Of a stretch of 64,000 nucleotides of DNA, positions 1 to 7,643 are shown piece by piece (position 1 is the first letter of the stretch; every line of letters starts with the position of its first letter). A program made the translations under genes and the position numbers. A model generated the notes under the pieces. It did no database searches. It saw only the letters and a list, made by a program, of their open reading frames with translations, and had not been told where the DNA came from. Source of the stretch: Pseudomonas cichorii. GTDB taxonomy: Bacteria > Pseudomonadota > Gammaproteobacteria > Pseudomonadales > Pseudomonadaceae. Location: the NCBI RefSeq assembly GCF_015471405.1, contig NZ_BLVZ01000018.1, positions 62,001 to 126,000 of the forward strand, read 5' to 3'.

Positions 1-1132
1 TAGCCACTACTTCGGCACCAACCCGCACCTTCTGCCCGCCTTCGACAATCACCTGATCACCCGCCGTCAGGCCGGAGGTCACCCACCATTGATTGCCCAC
101 CGCCCGGTCAATCGTCAGCACTCGCTGCTCGACCTTGCCATTGACCACTACCAGCACGGTAGTCACGCCACTGGCGCTACGACTCACGGCCTGCTGCGGA
201 ACCAGAATCGCCTTGTTGTCCCGAGCCTGTTCAAGCACGGCCCGCACATACATGCCAGGCAACAACAGTCGATCTGGATTGGCGAACCGGGCACGCAGGG
301 TCACAGTGCCGGTTCCTTCATTGACGCTGACGCCACTGAACTGCAAACGACCTTCCCCGGGATAAATGCTGCCATCTTCAAGCTTGAGGCTGATGTTCAC
401 TGCGCCATCGCTGTTGGCTTGCAGCACGCCGCTGGCCAGATCGCGCTTGAGACGCAGCAACTCCGTGGTGGATTGCGTGACATCGACATAGATCGGGTCC
501 AGTTGCTGCACAGTCGTCAACGCCGCGTCCTGATTGGCCACGACCAAAGCGCCGGGTGTCACGGTGGATGTTTCGATGCGCCCGCTGATCGGCGAAGTGA
601 TACGGGTGTAGGCAAGATTGATACGCGCGGTTTCTACACCGGCCTGCGCAACCTGCAACTCGGCCTCAGCGCTGAGCAGGCTGGCCTGAGCATCTTCGTT
701 ATCCTGCTGGCTGATGGCATCGATCCTTGCCAACTGGACATTACGCTTGGCCGTGGCCTGCGCCGACTTAAGGGTCGCACGGGCTTTGGCCAATGTTGCC
801 TGGGCTTCAGCCAGCGCCGCTCTGTAGGTAGCGCCATCAAGCTGGTACAGAGCCTCCCCGGCCTTGACTTCAGCGCCTTCGGTAAACAGTCGTTGCTGCA
901 CGATACCGCCAACCTGCGGCCTGATCTCTGCCACCATGAAGGCCTGCGTACGCCCGGCCAGTTCGCTGGTCAGCACCTGACTCTGTGGTTGAACGCTGAT
1001 CACTGAAACCTTGGGCAATACCGCGACAGGCGCAGGCGCCTGCGGCGAACAACCGCTCAACAGGCTTAAAAGAGCGACATAAAGAACGAATGTGGCAGTC
1101 ACCAGATATTTGGCGAAGATTTTGATCGACAT
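1..1132 (-). CDS. RND efflux periplasmic adaptor (membrane fusion protein), 3' end outside window
   Basis: Reading the minus strand from ATG 1132 gives 377 open codons to the window edge. The N-terminus is a lipoprotein signal ending LLSGC, with the lipidated Cys at residue 28. Then come the lipoyl/barrel-type repeats, the alanine/glutamine-rich alpha-hairpin (about residues 95-160) and a segment with the typical adaptor phrase ARINLAYTRITSPISGRI. This is the AcrA/MexA family, which links an inner-membrane RND pump to an outer-membrane channel. It is divergent from baeS with a 151-bp spacer, as expected for a pump gene controlled by the neighbouring two-component system. The pump gene itself would lie to the left of the window. 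The family is certain; the substrate is not visible. Confidence 0.93.
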   Translation of the reverse strand, partial: MSIKIFAKYLVTATFVLYVALLSLLSGCSPQAPAPVAVLPKVSVISVQPQSQVLTSELAGRTQAFMVAEIRPQVGGIVQQRLFTEGAEVKAGEALYQLDGATYRAALAEAQATLAKARATLKSAQATAKRNVQLARIDAISQQDNEDAQASLLSAEAELQVAQAGVETARINLAYTRITSPISGRIETSTVTPGALVVANQDAALTTVQQLDPIYVDVTQSTTELLRLKRDLASGVLQANSDGAVNISLKLEDGSIYPGEGRLQFSGVSVNEGTGTVTLRARFANPDRLLLPGMYVRAVLEQARDNKAILVPQQAVSRSASGVTTVLVVVNGKVEQRVLTIDRAVGNQWWVTSGLTAGDQVIVEGGQKVRVGAEVVA

Positions 1133-1283
1133 AAATGCCTCTACAAGACGTTGTGGCTTGGGCCTGTCGCCATGTTGTGAGGCAAATGTGCAGGAAAATT
1201 GAAGATTGCCCTCGCCGCTTGAATCTTCGCCGCCAGCGGGCCTAAATGAGCGGCCTCTTCATCGACATAAATGTGCAAACCCC

Positions 1284-2672
1284 ATGAAATTGAGTATCTC
1301 CACCAAACTCTTCATTGCGGTCCTGACCGGCGTGCTGTTTGTCATCCTGAGCATGGGTCTGACTGCGAACTGGAGCTTTGGTCGTGGCTTTCTGGGCTAT
1401 CTCAATGAACAGGGCATGCAGCGGATGACGCCGATCCTGCCAAAGCTTGCTGCCGCTTATGCCCACGAAGGTAACTGGGAGTTTCTGCGCCACAACAGGG
1501 ATCGCTGGTTTGAAATCATGCGTCCCGACCATGATGAAGAAGAACGCATGACCACCGCCCCCAGGACCATGCAGACTTCAGACCTGACAGGCGCAGTGCT
1601 TCGTCTGGCGTTGCTGGATGAGCACAAGCGCCAAGTGATGGGATATTCGGGCTTGAATGACGATGACTATATGCGCCCCATCGAAGTGGATGGCAAAACC
1701 GTCGGCTGGCTGGCCATCACACCTTTCCAGAGCGTCAGTGAAGCCGGTGGCGAACGCTTTCAGCAATACCAGCTGCGCGCCAGCCTGGGCATGGGCGTGC
1801 TGTCACTGGTGCTGGCCATGCTGATTGCCTGGTGGATCGCCCGAACCCTGCTTGACCCGGTAAAGCGCGTGGCGGCGGCTACGCATCGACTGGCCGCTGG
1901 CGAGTACAGCAGCCGGGTGGTTGTGTCCTCCAACGACGAAGTCGGGCAACTGGCCCGCGACTTCAACCAGTTGGCCTACACCCTGGAGCGCAACGAACGC
2001 ATGCGCCGGGATTTCATGGCCGACGTTTCCCACGAGCTGCGCACGCCGCTGTCGGTACTGCGCGGAGAGCTGGAAGCTATCGAAGACGGTGTACGCACCC
2101 TCGATCAGGCATCCATGAAGTCATTGCAGGGCGAGGTCGGCATGCTCAGCAAACTGGTGGATGATCTTTACGAACTGTCACTGGCCGATGTAGGTGCCCT
2201 GACCTATCGCAAGACCGATTGCGAACTCAATGAACTGCTGGAAAGCAGCGCCGCCATGTTCCATGAGCGTTGCGCAGCCCGGAAGCTGAGCCTGGAACTG
2301 GAGCTTCCCGCCCAGCCACTACCCTTGCAGGCCGACGCCAAACGCTTGCAACAACTGTTCAACAACCTGCTGGAAAACGCTGCGCGCTATACCGACGAAG
2401 GCGGCGTCCTGCGAATTCAGGCGGCCATTGAGGGAGATGAACTGCGGATCGACTTTCTCGACTCAGGCCCCGGTATCGAGGCCGAACAACTGCCGCGTCT
2501 GTTCGAGCGCTTCTACCGTGGCGAGGCTTCACGCAACCGGGCCAGTGGCGGCGCAGGTCTCGGGCTGGCCATCTGTCACAGTATCGCGCTGGCACACGGC
2601 GGCAGCCTGACGGCAGATCACTCACCCCTGGGCGGTCTCTGGCTGACCCTTCGCCTGCCACGGAGTATCTGA
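1284..2672 (+). CDS. baeS: Sensor histidine kinase of the BaeS type
   Basis: A 462-residue membrane sensor kinase. An N-terminal membrane helix (about residues 8-30) and a second near 175-195 enclose a periplasmic sensor domain, followed by a HAMP linker. The catalytic core has the H-box DVSHELRTPL with His at about residue 250, the N-box NNLLENAARYT, the G1 box DSGPGI and the G2 box GGAGLGLAI. I use ATG 1284 (MKLSISTKLF); an in-frame ATG 78 bp upstream would add a hydrophilic tail before the membrane helix. It ends 3 bp before baeR. BaeS homologues sense envelope stress and drug-like compounds and control RND efflux, which fits the divergent adaptor gene. Confidence 0.9.
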   Translation: MKLSISTKLFIAVLTGVLFVILSMGLTANWSFGRGFLGYLNEQGMQRMTPILPKLAAAYAHEGNWEFLRHNRDRWFEIMRPDHDEEERMTTAPRTMQTSDLTGAVLRLALLDEHKRQVMGYSGLNDDDYMRPIEVDGKTVGWLAITPFQSVSEAGGERFQQYQLRASLGMGVLSLVLAMLIAWWIARTLLDPVKRVAAATHRLAAGEYSSRVVVSSNDEVGQLARDFNQLAYTLERNERMRRDFMADVSHELRTPLSVLRGELEAIEDGVRTLDQASMKSLQGEVGMLSKLVDDLYELSLADVGALTYRKTDCELNELLESSAAMFHERCAARKLSLELELPAQPLPLQADAKRLQQLFNNLLENAARYTDEGGVLRIQAAIEGDELRIDFLDSGPGIEAEQLPRLFERFYRGEASRNRASGGAGLGLAICHSIALAHGGSLTADHSPLGGLWLTLRLPRSI

Positions 2673-2675
2673 CCC

Positions 2676-3353
2676 ATGGCCAATGACGCGCCAATCCTCA
2701 TCGTCGAAGATGAACCCAAACTGTCTGCACTGATGCGCGATTACCTGAACGCAGCAGGTTATCCGACCCAATGCCTGGCCAATGGTCTTGAAGTGGTGCC
2801 AGCGGTACGCACCTGTGAACCGAGGCTGATTCTGCTGGACCTGATGCTACCGGGTCGCGATGGCTTGCAAGTGTGCCAGGAACTGCGCAGCTTCAGCACA
2901 GTGCCGATTGTCATGATCACGGCCAGGGTCGAGGAAGTGGATCGCCTGCTCGGTCTGGACCTGGGGGCCGACGATTACATCTGCAAACCGTTCAGCCCGC
3001 GTGAAATGGTGGCCAGGGTCAAGGCCATCCTGCGCCGTAGCCCACAGCTTGCGTTGCTGGAGGCTCAGCCAAGGTTGCTGATCGATGAGGAACTGTATCG
3101 CGCCTCGTTCGATGGCGTGGCGCTGGACCTGACGCCGGTTGAGCTGCGCCTGCTCAATACCCTCGCCCGCTCGCCAGGCCGCGTGTTCTCCCGTGACCAA
3201 CTCCTGGACAAGCTTTATTCGGATCATCGCGTGGTCACCGACCGCACCGTAGACAGCCATATCCGCAACCTGCGGCGCAAACTTGCGCAGGCCTGCCCGC
3301 AGGAAGATCCCATCCAGTCGCTCTATGGCGTGGGCTACAAGCTGGAACTTTGA
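2676..3353 (+). CDS. baeR: OmpR-family response regulator of the BaeR type
   Basis: A 225-residue DNA-binding response regulator. The receiver domain has the acidic pair EDE near residue 11, the phosphoacceptor Asp55 in LLDLMLPGRDG, and the conserved Lys in YICKPF. The C-terminal half is a winged-helix OmpR/PhoB output domain (ELRLLNTLARSPGRVFSR through VDSHIRNLRRKL). It is transcribed with baeS with a 3-bp gap, so the two are co-translated partners. The likely target is the divergent RND adaptor operon at 1-1132; no operator could be assigned by eye. Confidence 0.92.
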   Translation: MANDAPILIVEDEPKLSALMRDYLNAAGYPTQCLANGLEVVPAVRTCEPRLILLDLMLPGRDGLQVCQELRSFSTVPIVMITARVEEVDRLLGLDLGADDYICKPFSPREMVARVKAILRRSPQLALLEAQPRLLIDEELYRASFDGVALDLTPVELRLLNTLARSPGRVFSRDQLLDKLYSDHRVVTDRTVDSHIRNLRRKLAQACPQEDPIQSLYGVGYKLEL

Positions 3354-3424
3354 CTCGCGCAGGGTCTGTCGCTGGTATGATCCGCTTTTCGCTCTGCACC
3401 GCTGAAATCGTTTAAGGACCCTTC

Positions 3425-4711
3425 ATGGCCAGCCATCCGCAACGTGTCGCCATTGTCATCCCGGCAAGATACGCCTCCACCCGCCTTCCCGGTAAACCGC
3501 TTGCCGACATCGCAGGCAAACCCATGGTGCAGCATGTGTATGAGCGCGCTCTGGAAGCCGCCATTGCCGATACGGTAGTGATTGCCACCGACGATCAGCG
3601 TGTGGCCGATGCGGCGCGCAGCTTTGGCGCGGCGTGTGTGATGACATCCCCCGACCATCCTTCGGGCACTGATCGCCTGGCCGAAGTCATGAGTCAGGTC
3701 GAAGCCGATATCTATGTCAACCTGCAAGGCGATGAGCCACTTGTCAGGCCTGCGGATATCGCCACGCTGGTGACCGGCATGCTCGCTGATCAGTCCGTGC
3801 AGGTCGGTACGCTCTGCCATCCGATAGACTCGGCCGAAGCAGGCAACCCCAATACCGTCAAAGTGGTCCTGGCCGCCAACGGCAATGCGCTGTATTTCAG
3901 CCGCTCGCCGATTCCCTACCCCCGCGAGGCAGAAACGGCCACTTACCTCAAGCATGTCGGGGTCTACGCCTATCGCCGCGAGGTGCTGGCCAGCTACTCC
4001 GGCCTGTCTCAGCCAATGATCGAGCATGCCGAAAAACTGGAGCAACTGCGCCTGCTGACTGCCGGTTACTGCATTCGTGCCTGGGTGGTCGAGCCCACCG
4101 GGCCTGGCGTCGATACCCCAGAATGCCTGGAAAAAGTCCGCGCCCTGATCGAGGGCCGCTCACTGCCAAGCCTGCCCGCACTGGCCGATATTCGACTGGT
4201 GATCACCGATGTCGACGGCGTGCTGACCGATGGCGGCATTTTCTATGACGCAACCGGCGAATGCCTGAAACGCTTCCACGTTCGCGATGGCATGGGCATG
4301 CGCATGCTGGAAGAAAACGGCGTGCGAGTGGCGGTCTTGTCAGGACGTGACTCGGCGACATTGCGCAAGCGCGTGGCGGACCTGGGCGTCGAACTGTGCC
4401 AGTTCGGCATCAAGGATAAAAAGGCCGCCTGTGAGCAGTTGATGGCCGCCGCCGGAGTGACCGCCCGTCAAACAGCCTGTATAGGTGATGATTCCATCGA
4501 CCTCCCGGCCTTTGCCGCTTGCGGTCTGTCGTTCGCCGTCGCCGATGCGCCGGTCTATGTGCAGCAACAAGCCACCCATGTGCTGCAACGTGCGGGCGGC
4601 ACCGGGGCATTCCGGGAGGTTTCCGATTCCATTCTGATCGCCCAGGGCAAGGCTGACGTCTTGGGTTCAGCAACCGGTTATGCATCGGTAATGGCCAGGA
4701 TGGCCCAGTAA
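3425..4711 (+). CDS. Fused CMP-KDO synthetase (KdsB-like) and KDO-8-phosphate phosphatase (KdsC-like)
   Basis: One uninterrupted 428-residue frame carries two enzymes of KDO metabolism. Residues about 6-245 are a KdsB/KpsU-type cytidylyltransferase (VIPARYASTRLPGKPL, NLQGDEPLV, RSPIPYPRE, KHVGVYAYR). Residues about 255-428 are a HAD phosphatase of the KdsC type, with the nucleophile motif DVDGVLTDGG starting near residue 261, VLSGRDS, and the acidic motif GDDSIDLPAF. KdsC normally removes the phosphate from KDO-8-phosphate and KdsB then activates KDO with CTP for LPS or capsule; the fusion covers both consecutive steps. AAGGA precedes the start and a strong terminator follows. Pseudomonads normally carry separate kdsB and kdsC genes, so this may be a second copy used for a surface glycan. 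Confidence 0.9.
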   Translation: MASHPQRVAIVIPARYASTRLPGKPLADIAGKPMVQHVYERALEAAIADTVVIATDDQRVADAARSFGAACVMTSPDHPSGTDRLAEVMSQVEADIYVNLQGDEPLVRPADIATLVTGMLADQSVQVGTLCHPIDSAEAGNPNTVKVVLAANGNALYFSRSPIPYPREAETATYLKHVGVYAYRREVLASYSGLSQPMIEHAEKLEQLRLLTAGYCIRAWVVEPTGPGVDTPECLEKVRALIEGRSLPSLPALADIRLVITDVDGVLTDGGIFYDATGECLKRFHVRDGMGMRMLEENGVRVAVLSGRDSATLRKRVADLGVELCQFGIKDKKAACEQLMAAAGVTARQTACIGDDSIDLPAFAACGLSFAVADAPVYVQQQATHVLQRAGGTGAFREVSDSILIAQGKADVLGSATGYASVMARMAQ

Positions 4712-4717
4712 AACCGG

Positions 4718-4750
4718 AGGCTCCCGACGCCAAAAGGCTCGGGAGCCTTT
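4718..4750 (+). terminator. Rho-independent terminator after the KdsB-KdsC gene
   Basis: A perfect 10-bp stem (AGGCTCCCGA with TCGGGAGCCT) has an inner GCC/GGC pairing around an AAAA loop and is followed by TTT. It starts 7 bp after the stop codon. It closes the kds fusion transcript and separates it from fliB. Confidence 0.85.
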
Positions 4751-4807
4751 ACCCCCGCATCACCATTTCCCCTTCTGCATGGAACAACTCCCGCACATCG
4801 ACCACTC

Positions 4808-4823
4808 AGGTTCAAACGAACCT
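4808..4823. promoter_or_regulatory. Small inverted repeat upstream of fliB
   Basis: AGGTTC-aaac-GAACCT is a perfect 6-bp inverted repeat 21 bp before the fliB start and just upstream of its ribosome binding site GGGAGAG. It could be an operator or a short leader hairpin. No known binding consensus was recognised. Confidence 0.35.
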
Positions 4824-4843
4824 TAGACTGCGGGAGAGAATTC

Positions 4844-6022
4844 ATGGGCATTCAGTCCGCCAGGGCTTTCAAATACGTACAAGAGTTTTCATGCATTGCC
4901 GAGCGCTGCGAAGACAACTGCTGCAAGGGTAACTGGCGCATTGCAGTCAGCAATCGCAGCCACGAGCTGTACAGCCGGGAGTTTCCCGAGCTCTTGAATC
5001 TGATCGTCAAGGACGATTCGGGCTACCAGATGGACAAGGCCGGTGGCCAGTGCGGCGCGCTGCAAGGCGGACGTTGCCAGATCCATGCCCAGCAGGGTGA
5101 AGAAGTTCTCACCGATACCTGTGCCAACTACCCTCGCATGTATCGCCGCATCAATAACTCGTTGGTGAAGTCCGCAACCATGAGCTGCCCCGAAGTTGCC
5201 CGTATCGGGCTGTTTGGCGAATCGCCGTTCAAGATCGAAGAAGGTCCCCAGGACGACCATCATCTCTACGCCGCCGCCAATCAGGAATTCCCGGGTATCG
5301 ATCAGGCTCAGTGGCGTTCGGTGGTGGAGTCTCTGCTGCAAATCACCCTGTCGAAGAAACTGCCGGTTGGTCAGGTATTGCTGCGTCTGTACGACATTTC
5401 TGCGCAACTGTCGGAACTGCCTCACGCCCGCTGGATCGAGGAAATCCCGCTGCTGGCCGACAACACCAGCAAGCTTGCGGAGGATGGCAGCGAGCCGATC
5501 CTTGCCGATCCATTGCTGATCGTGCTGATCAACGTCCTGAATGCACCGGGTGCGCCCTCCTCCTTGCGCCAACAGCTACTCACCTCTTCGCTCATTGTGC
5601 CCGGCGAAACGCCTGCACAGGCGCAGTGGACGCTACGGGCCGAGTATCGGAACCTGTACACCGAAAAGCTGCAGCACAGCCTTGATCTGATCCTGAAGCG
5701 TTTCATTGCTGCCGAGATGACCCGCACCGGCTTCCCGTTCATCTCCAACACCAGCGCCGGACAGGATTACGGCTTGAACCTGACCGAGTGGGCAACCACC
5801 CTGGCCATCCGCACCCTGACCCTGCGTAATCTGCTGATTGCTCATTGTGATGTGAACAACCAACTGGCGCCGGACAAGCAACAGATCGTGGATCTGGTCT
5901 ACCGGTTCTGCCGGGCTGCCAGCCATAACGCAGTGACTGCCGCCGAACGCACCTTGCGTAATGCGATCACCGAAAAAGGCCTGGCGTACCTGAACACTCT
6001 GATCAGGCAGGTGGATGCCTGA
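4844..6022 (+). CDS. fliB: Flagellin lysine-N-methylase (FliB family)
   Basis: A 392-residue protein with the cysteine-rich N-terminus of the FliB family: CIAERCEDNCCKGNW, then GGQCGALQGGRCQIH and DTCANYPRMYR, the Cys cluster thought to bind a metal/Fe-S centre. FliB methylates surface lysines of flagellin. ATG 4844 is preceded by GGGAGAG. The gene stands alone, bounded by the terminator at 4718 and a hairpin at 6043, with no flagellar genes in the window, so it is an unlinked modifier. The family assignment rests on the Cys pattern and overall length; the actual substrate is inferred. Confidence 0.85.
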   Translation: MGIQSARAFKYVQEFSCIAERCEDNCCKGNWRIAVSNRSHELYSREFPELLNLIVKDDSGYQMDKAGGQCGALQGGRCQIHAQQGEEVLTDTCANYPRMYRRINNSLVKSATMSCPEVARIGLFGESPFKIEEGPQDDHHLYAAANQEFPGIDQAQWRSVVESLLQITLSKKLPVGQVLLRLYDISAQLSELPHARWIEEIPLLADNTSKLAEDGSEPILADPLLIVLINVLNAPGAPSSLRQQLLTSSLIVPGETPAQAQWTLRAEYRNLYTEKLQHSLDLILKRFIAAEMTRTGFPFISNTSAGQDYGLNLTEWATTLAIRTLTLRNLLIAHCDVNNQLAPDKQQIVDLVYRFCRAASHNAVTAAERTLRNAITEKGLAYLNTLIRQVDA

Positions 6023-6042
6023 CGGTATCCGCCACATCCCTT

Positions 6043-6071
6043 CCTGAGCCCTGTCCTGAACAGGGCTCAGG
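6043..6071. terminator. Perfect 11-bp hairpin after fliB, possible terminator
   Basis: CCTGAGCCCTG and CAGGGCTCAGG are separated by a 7-base loop. The stem is very stable but no T-run follows on either strand, so it may be a Rho-independent terminator of weak type, an RNA-stabilising end, or a solitary REP-like palindrome. It lies 21 bp after the fliB stop. Confidence 0.5.
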
Positions 6072-6169
6072 CAGCAGAGAATGCCGTACAGAGCGTTTCA
6101 TAGATCCAGATCAATAAACCCTGCTGGCAAGGCGATTACCGTTCGCGACTTTTTGCGACCGACACCGCC

Positions 6170-7501
6170 ATGACACCCTTTACCCCGGAATTGCTCGCCC
6201 CCGCCGGCACCCTGAAAAACATGCGCTATGCGTTTGCCTATGGCGCCGATGCAGTCTATGCCGGCCAGCCGCGCTACAGCTTGCGGGTGCGCAACAACGA
6301 ATTCGATCACGCCAACCTGGAACTCGGCATTCGCGAGGCTCAGGCTCAAGGCAAGCGCTTCTACGTCGTGGTGAACATCGCACCGCACAACGCCAAGCTC
6401 AAGACCTTCCTCAAAGACCTTGAACCCGTAATCGCCATGGCTCCCGACGCGCTGATCATGTCCGACCCCGGCCTGATCATGCTGGTGCGCAAACACTTCC
6501 CGCAGATGCCGATTCACCTGTCGGTGCAAGCCAATACCGTGAACTGGGCCAGTGTCGAGTTCTGGCAACAACAAGGCCTGAGCCGGATCATCCTGTCTCG
6601 CGAACTGTCCCTGGAAGAAATCGACGAGATACGCCAGCAGGTTCCCGCCATGGAACTGGAAGTGTTCATCCACGGCGCGCTGTGCATGGCCTACTCCGGC
6701 CGCTGCCTGCTGTCGGGCTACATCAACAAGCGTGACGCCAACCAGGGCAGTTGCACCAACGCCTGCCGCTGGAAATATTCCGCGCAAGAAGCCACGGAGA
6801 ACCAGCTTGGCGACATCGTGCAAACCTGTGAACCCGAGCCGACCCTGGGCGCAGGCGCGCCGACCGATCAGGTGTTCCTGTTGCAGGAAGCCAATCGCCC
6901 GGAAGAACTGATGCCCGCCTTCGAGGACGAACACGGCACCTACATCATGAACTCCAAGGACCTGCGCGCCGTACAGCATGTCGAGCGCCTGACCCGCATG
7001 GGCGTGCATTCATTGAAAATCGAAGGCCGGACCAAATCCCACTTCTATTGCGCCCGCACTACACAGGTCTACCGCCGGGCAATCGACGACGCCGTAGCCG
7101 GCCGCGAATTCGACCGCAGCCTGATGACCGATCTGGAATCCCTGGCCCAGCGCGGCTACACCGAAGGCTTCCTGCGCCGTCATGTCCACGACGAATACCA
7201 GAACTACCAGAACGGCAGCTCGGTTTCGGAGCAACAACAGTTCGTCGGCGAACTGACCGGCGAACGCCGCGACGGACTGGCCGAAGTACGGGTCAAGAAC
7301 CGCTTCAGCCTCGGCGACCATATGGAATTGATGACGCCCAAAGGCAACGTCCACTTTGACCTGCATCAGTTACAGAGTGCCAAGGGCGAGACAATCGAAG
7401 TGGCTCCGGGGGACGGGCATACGGTGTATCTGCCGATTCCTGAGGATGTGGATTTGCGGTTTGGGTTGTTGATGCGGGATGTGAGATTCACCAACAGGTA
7501 G
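6170..7501 (+). CDS. trhP: tRNA 5-hydroxyuridine modification protein TrhP (U32 peptidase-like, YegQ)
   Basis: A 443-residue U32-family protein. The N-terminal LLAPAGTLKNMRYAFAYGAD and the LSVQANTVN segment are characteristic. Four cysteines (residues 172, 179, 195 and 199, in CMAYSGRC and SCTNAC) match the iron-sulfur site of the family. YegQ/TrhP acts in prephenate-dependent formation of 5-hydroxyuridine at tRNA position 34. Length and motif order match the family, so the earlier label of collagenase-like peptidase should not be used. It is a single gene followed by a REP pair. Confidence 0.92.
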   Translation: MTPFTPELLAPAGTLKNMRYAFAYGADAVYAGQPRYSLRVRNNEFDHANLELGIREAQAQGKRFYVVVNIAPHNAKLKTFLKDLEPVIAMAPDALIMSDPGLIMLVRKHFPQMPIHLSVQANTVNWASVEFWQQQGLSRIILSRELSLEEIDEIRQQVPAMELEVFIHGALCMAYSGRCLLSGYINKRDANQGSCTNACRWKYSAQEATENQLGDIVQTCEPEPTLGAGAPTDQVFLLQEANRPEELMPAFEDEHGTYIMNSKDLRAVQHVERLTRMGVHSLKIEGRTKSHFYCARTTQVYRRAIDDAVAGREFDRSLMTDLESLAQRGYTEGFLRRHVHDEYQNYQNGSSVSEQQQFVGELTGERRDGLAEVRVKNRFSLGDHMELMTPKGNVHFDLHQLQSAKGETIEVAPGDGHTVYLPIPEDVDLRFGLLMRDVRFTNR

Positions 7502-7519
7502 GATTGCGGACCAGGGAGC

Positions 7520-7607
7520 AGGAGCGAATTTATTCGCGAGGCGGCATTTCAAACGACTCATCTCTGTCGGATGTCATACCGCTTTCGCGGATAAATCCGC
7601 TCCCACC
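7520..7607. repeat. REP palindrome pair (BIME-like) between convergent genes
   Basis: Two inverted units, GGAGCGAATTTATTCGCGAG and CGCGGATAAATCCGCTCCCA, face each other over about 35 bp. They lie between the convergent ends of trhP and the di-haem cytochrome gene. Such Pseudomonas REP units are extragenic and often act as bidirectional transcript ends. Confidence 0.8.
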
Positions 7608-7643
7608 GTCCCCTGTTTGCTGCGCGACAGTGCAGCGCCTGAG

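Noticed and set aside
89..1006. A 305-codon plus-strand open frame at the left edge
   Set aside because: It is antisense to the RND adaptor, whose minus-strand frame shows a lipobox and clear family motifs.
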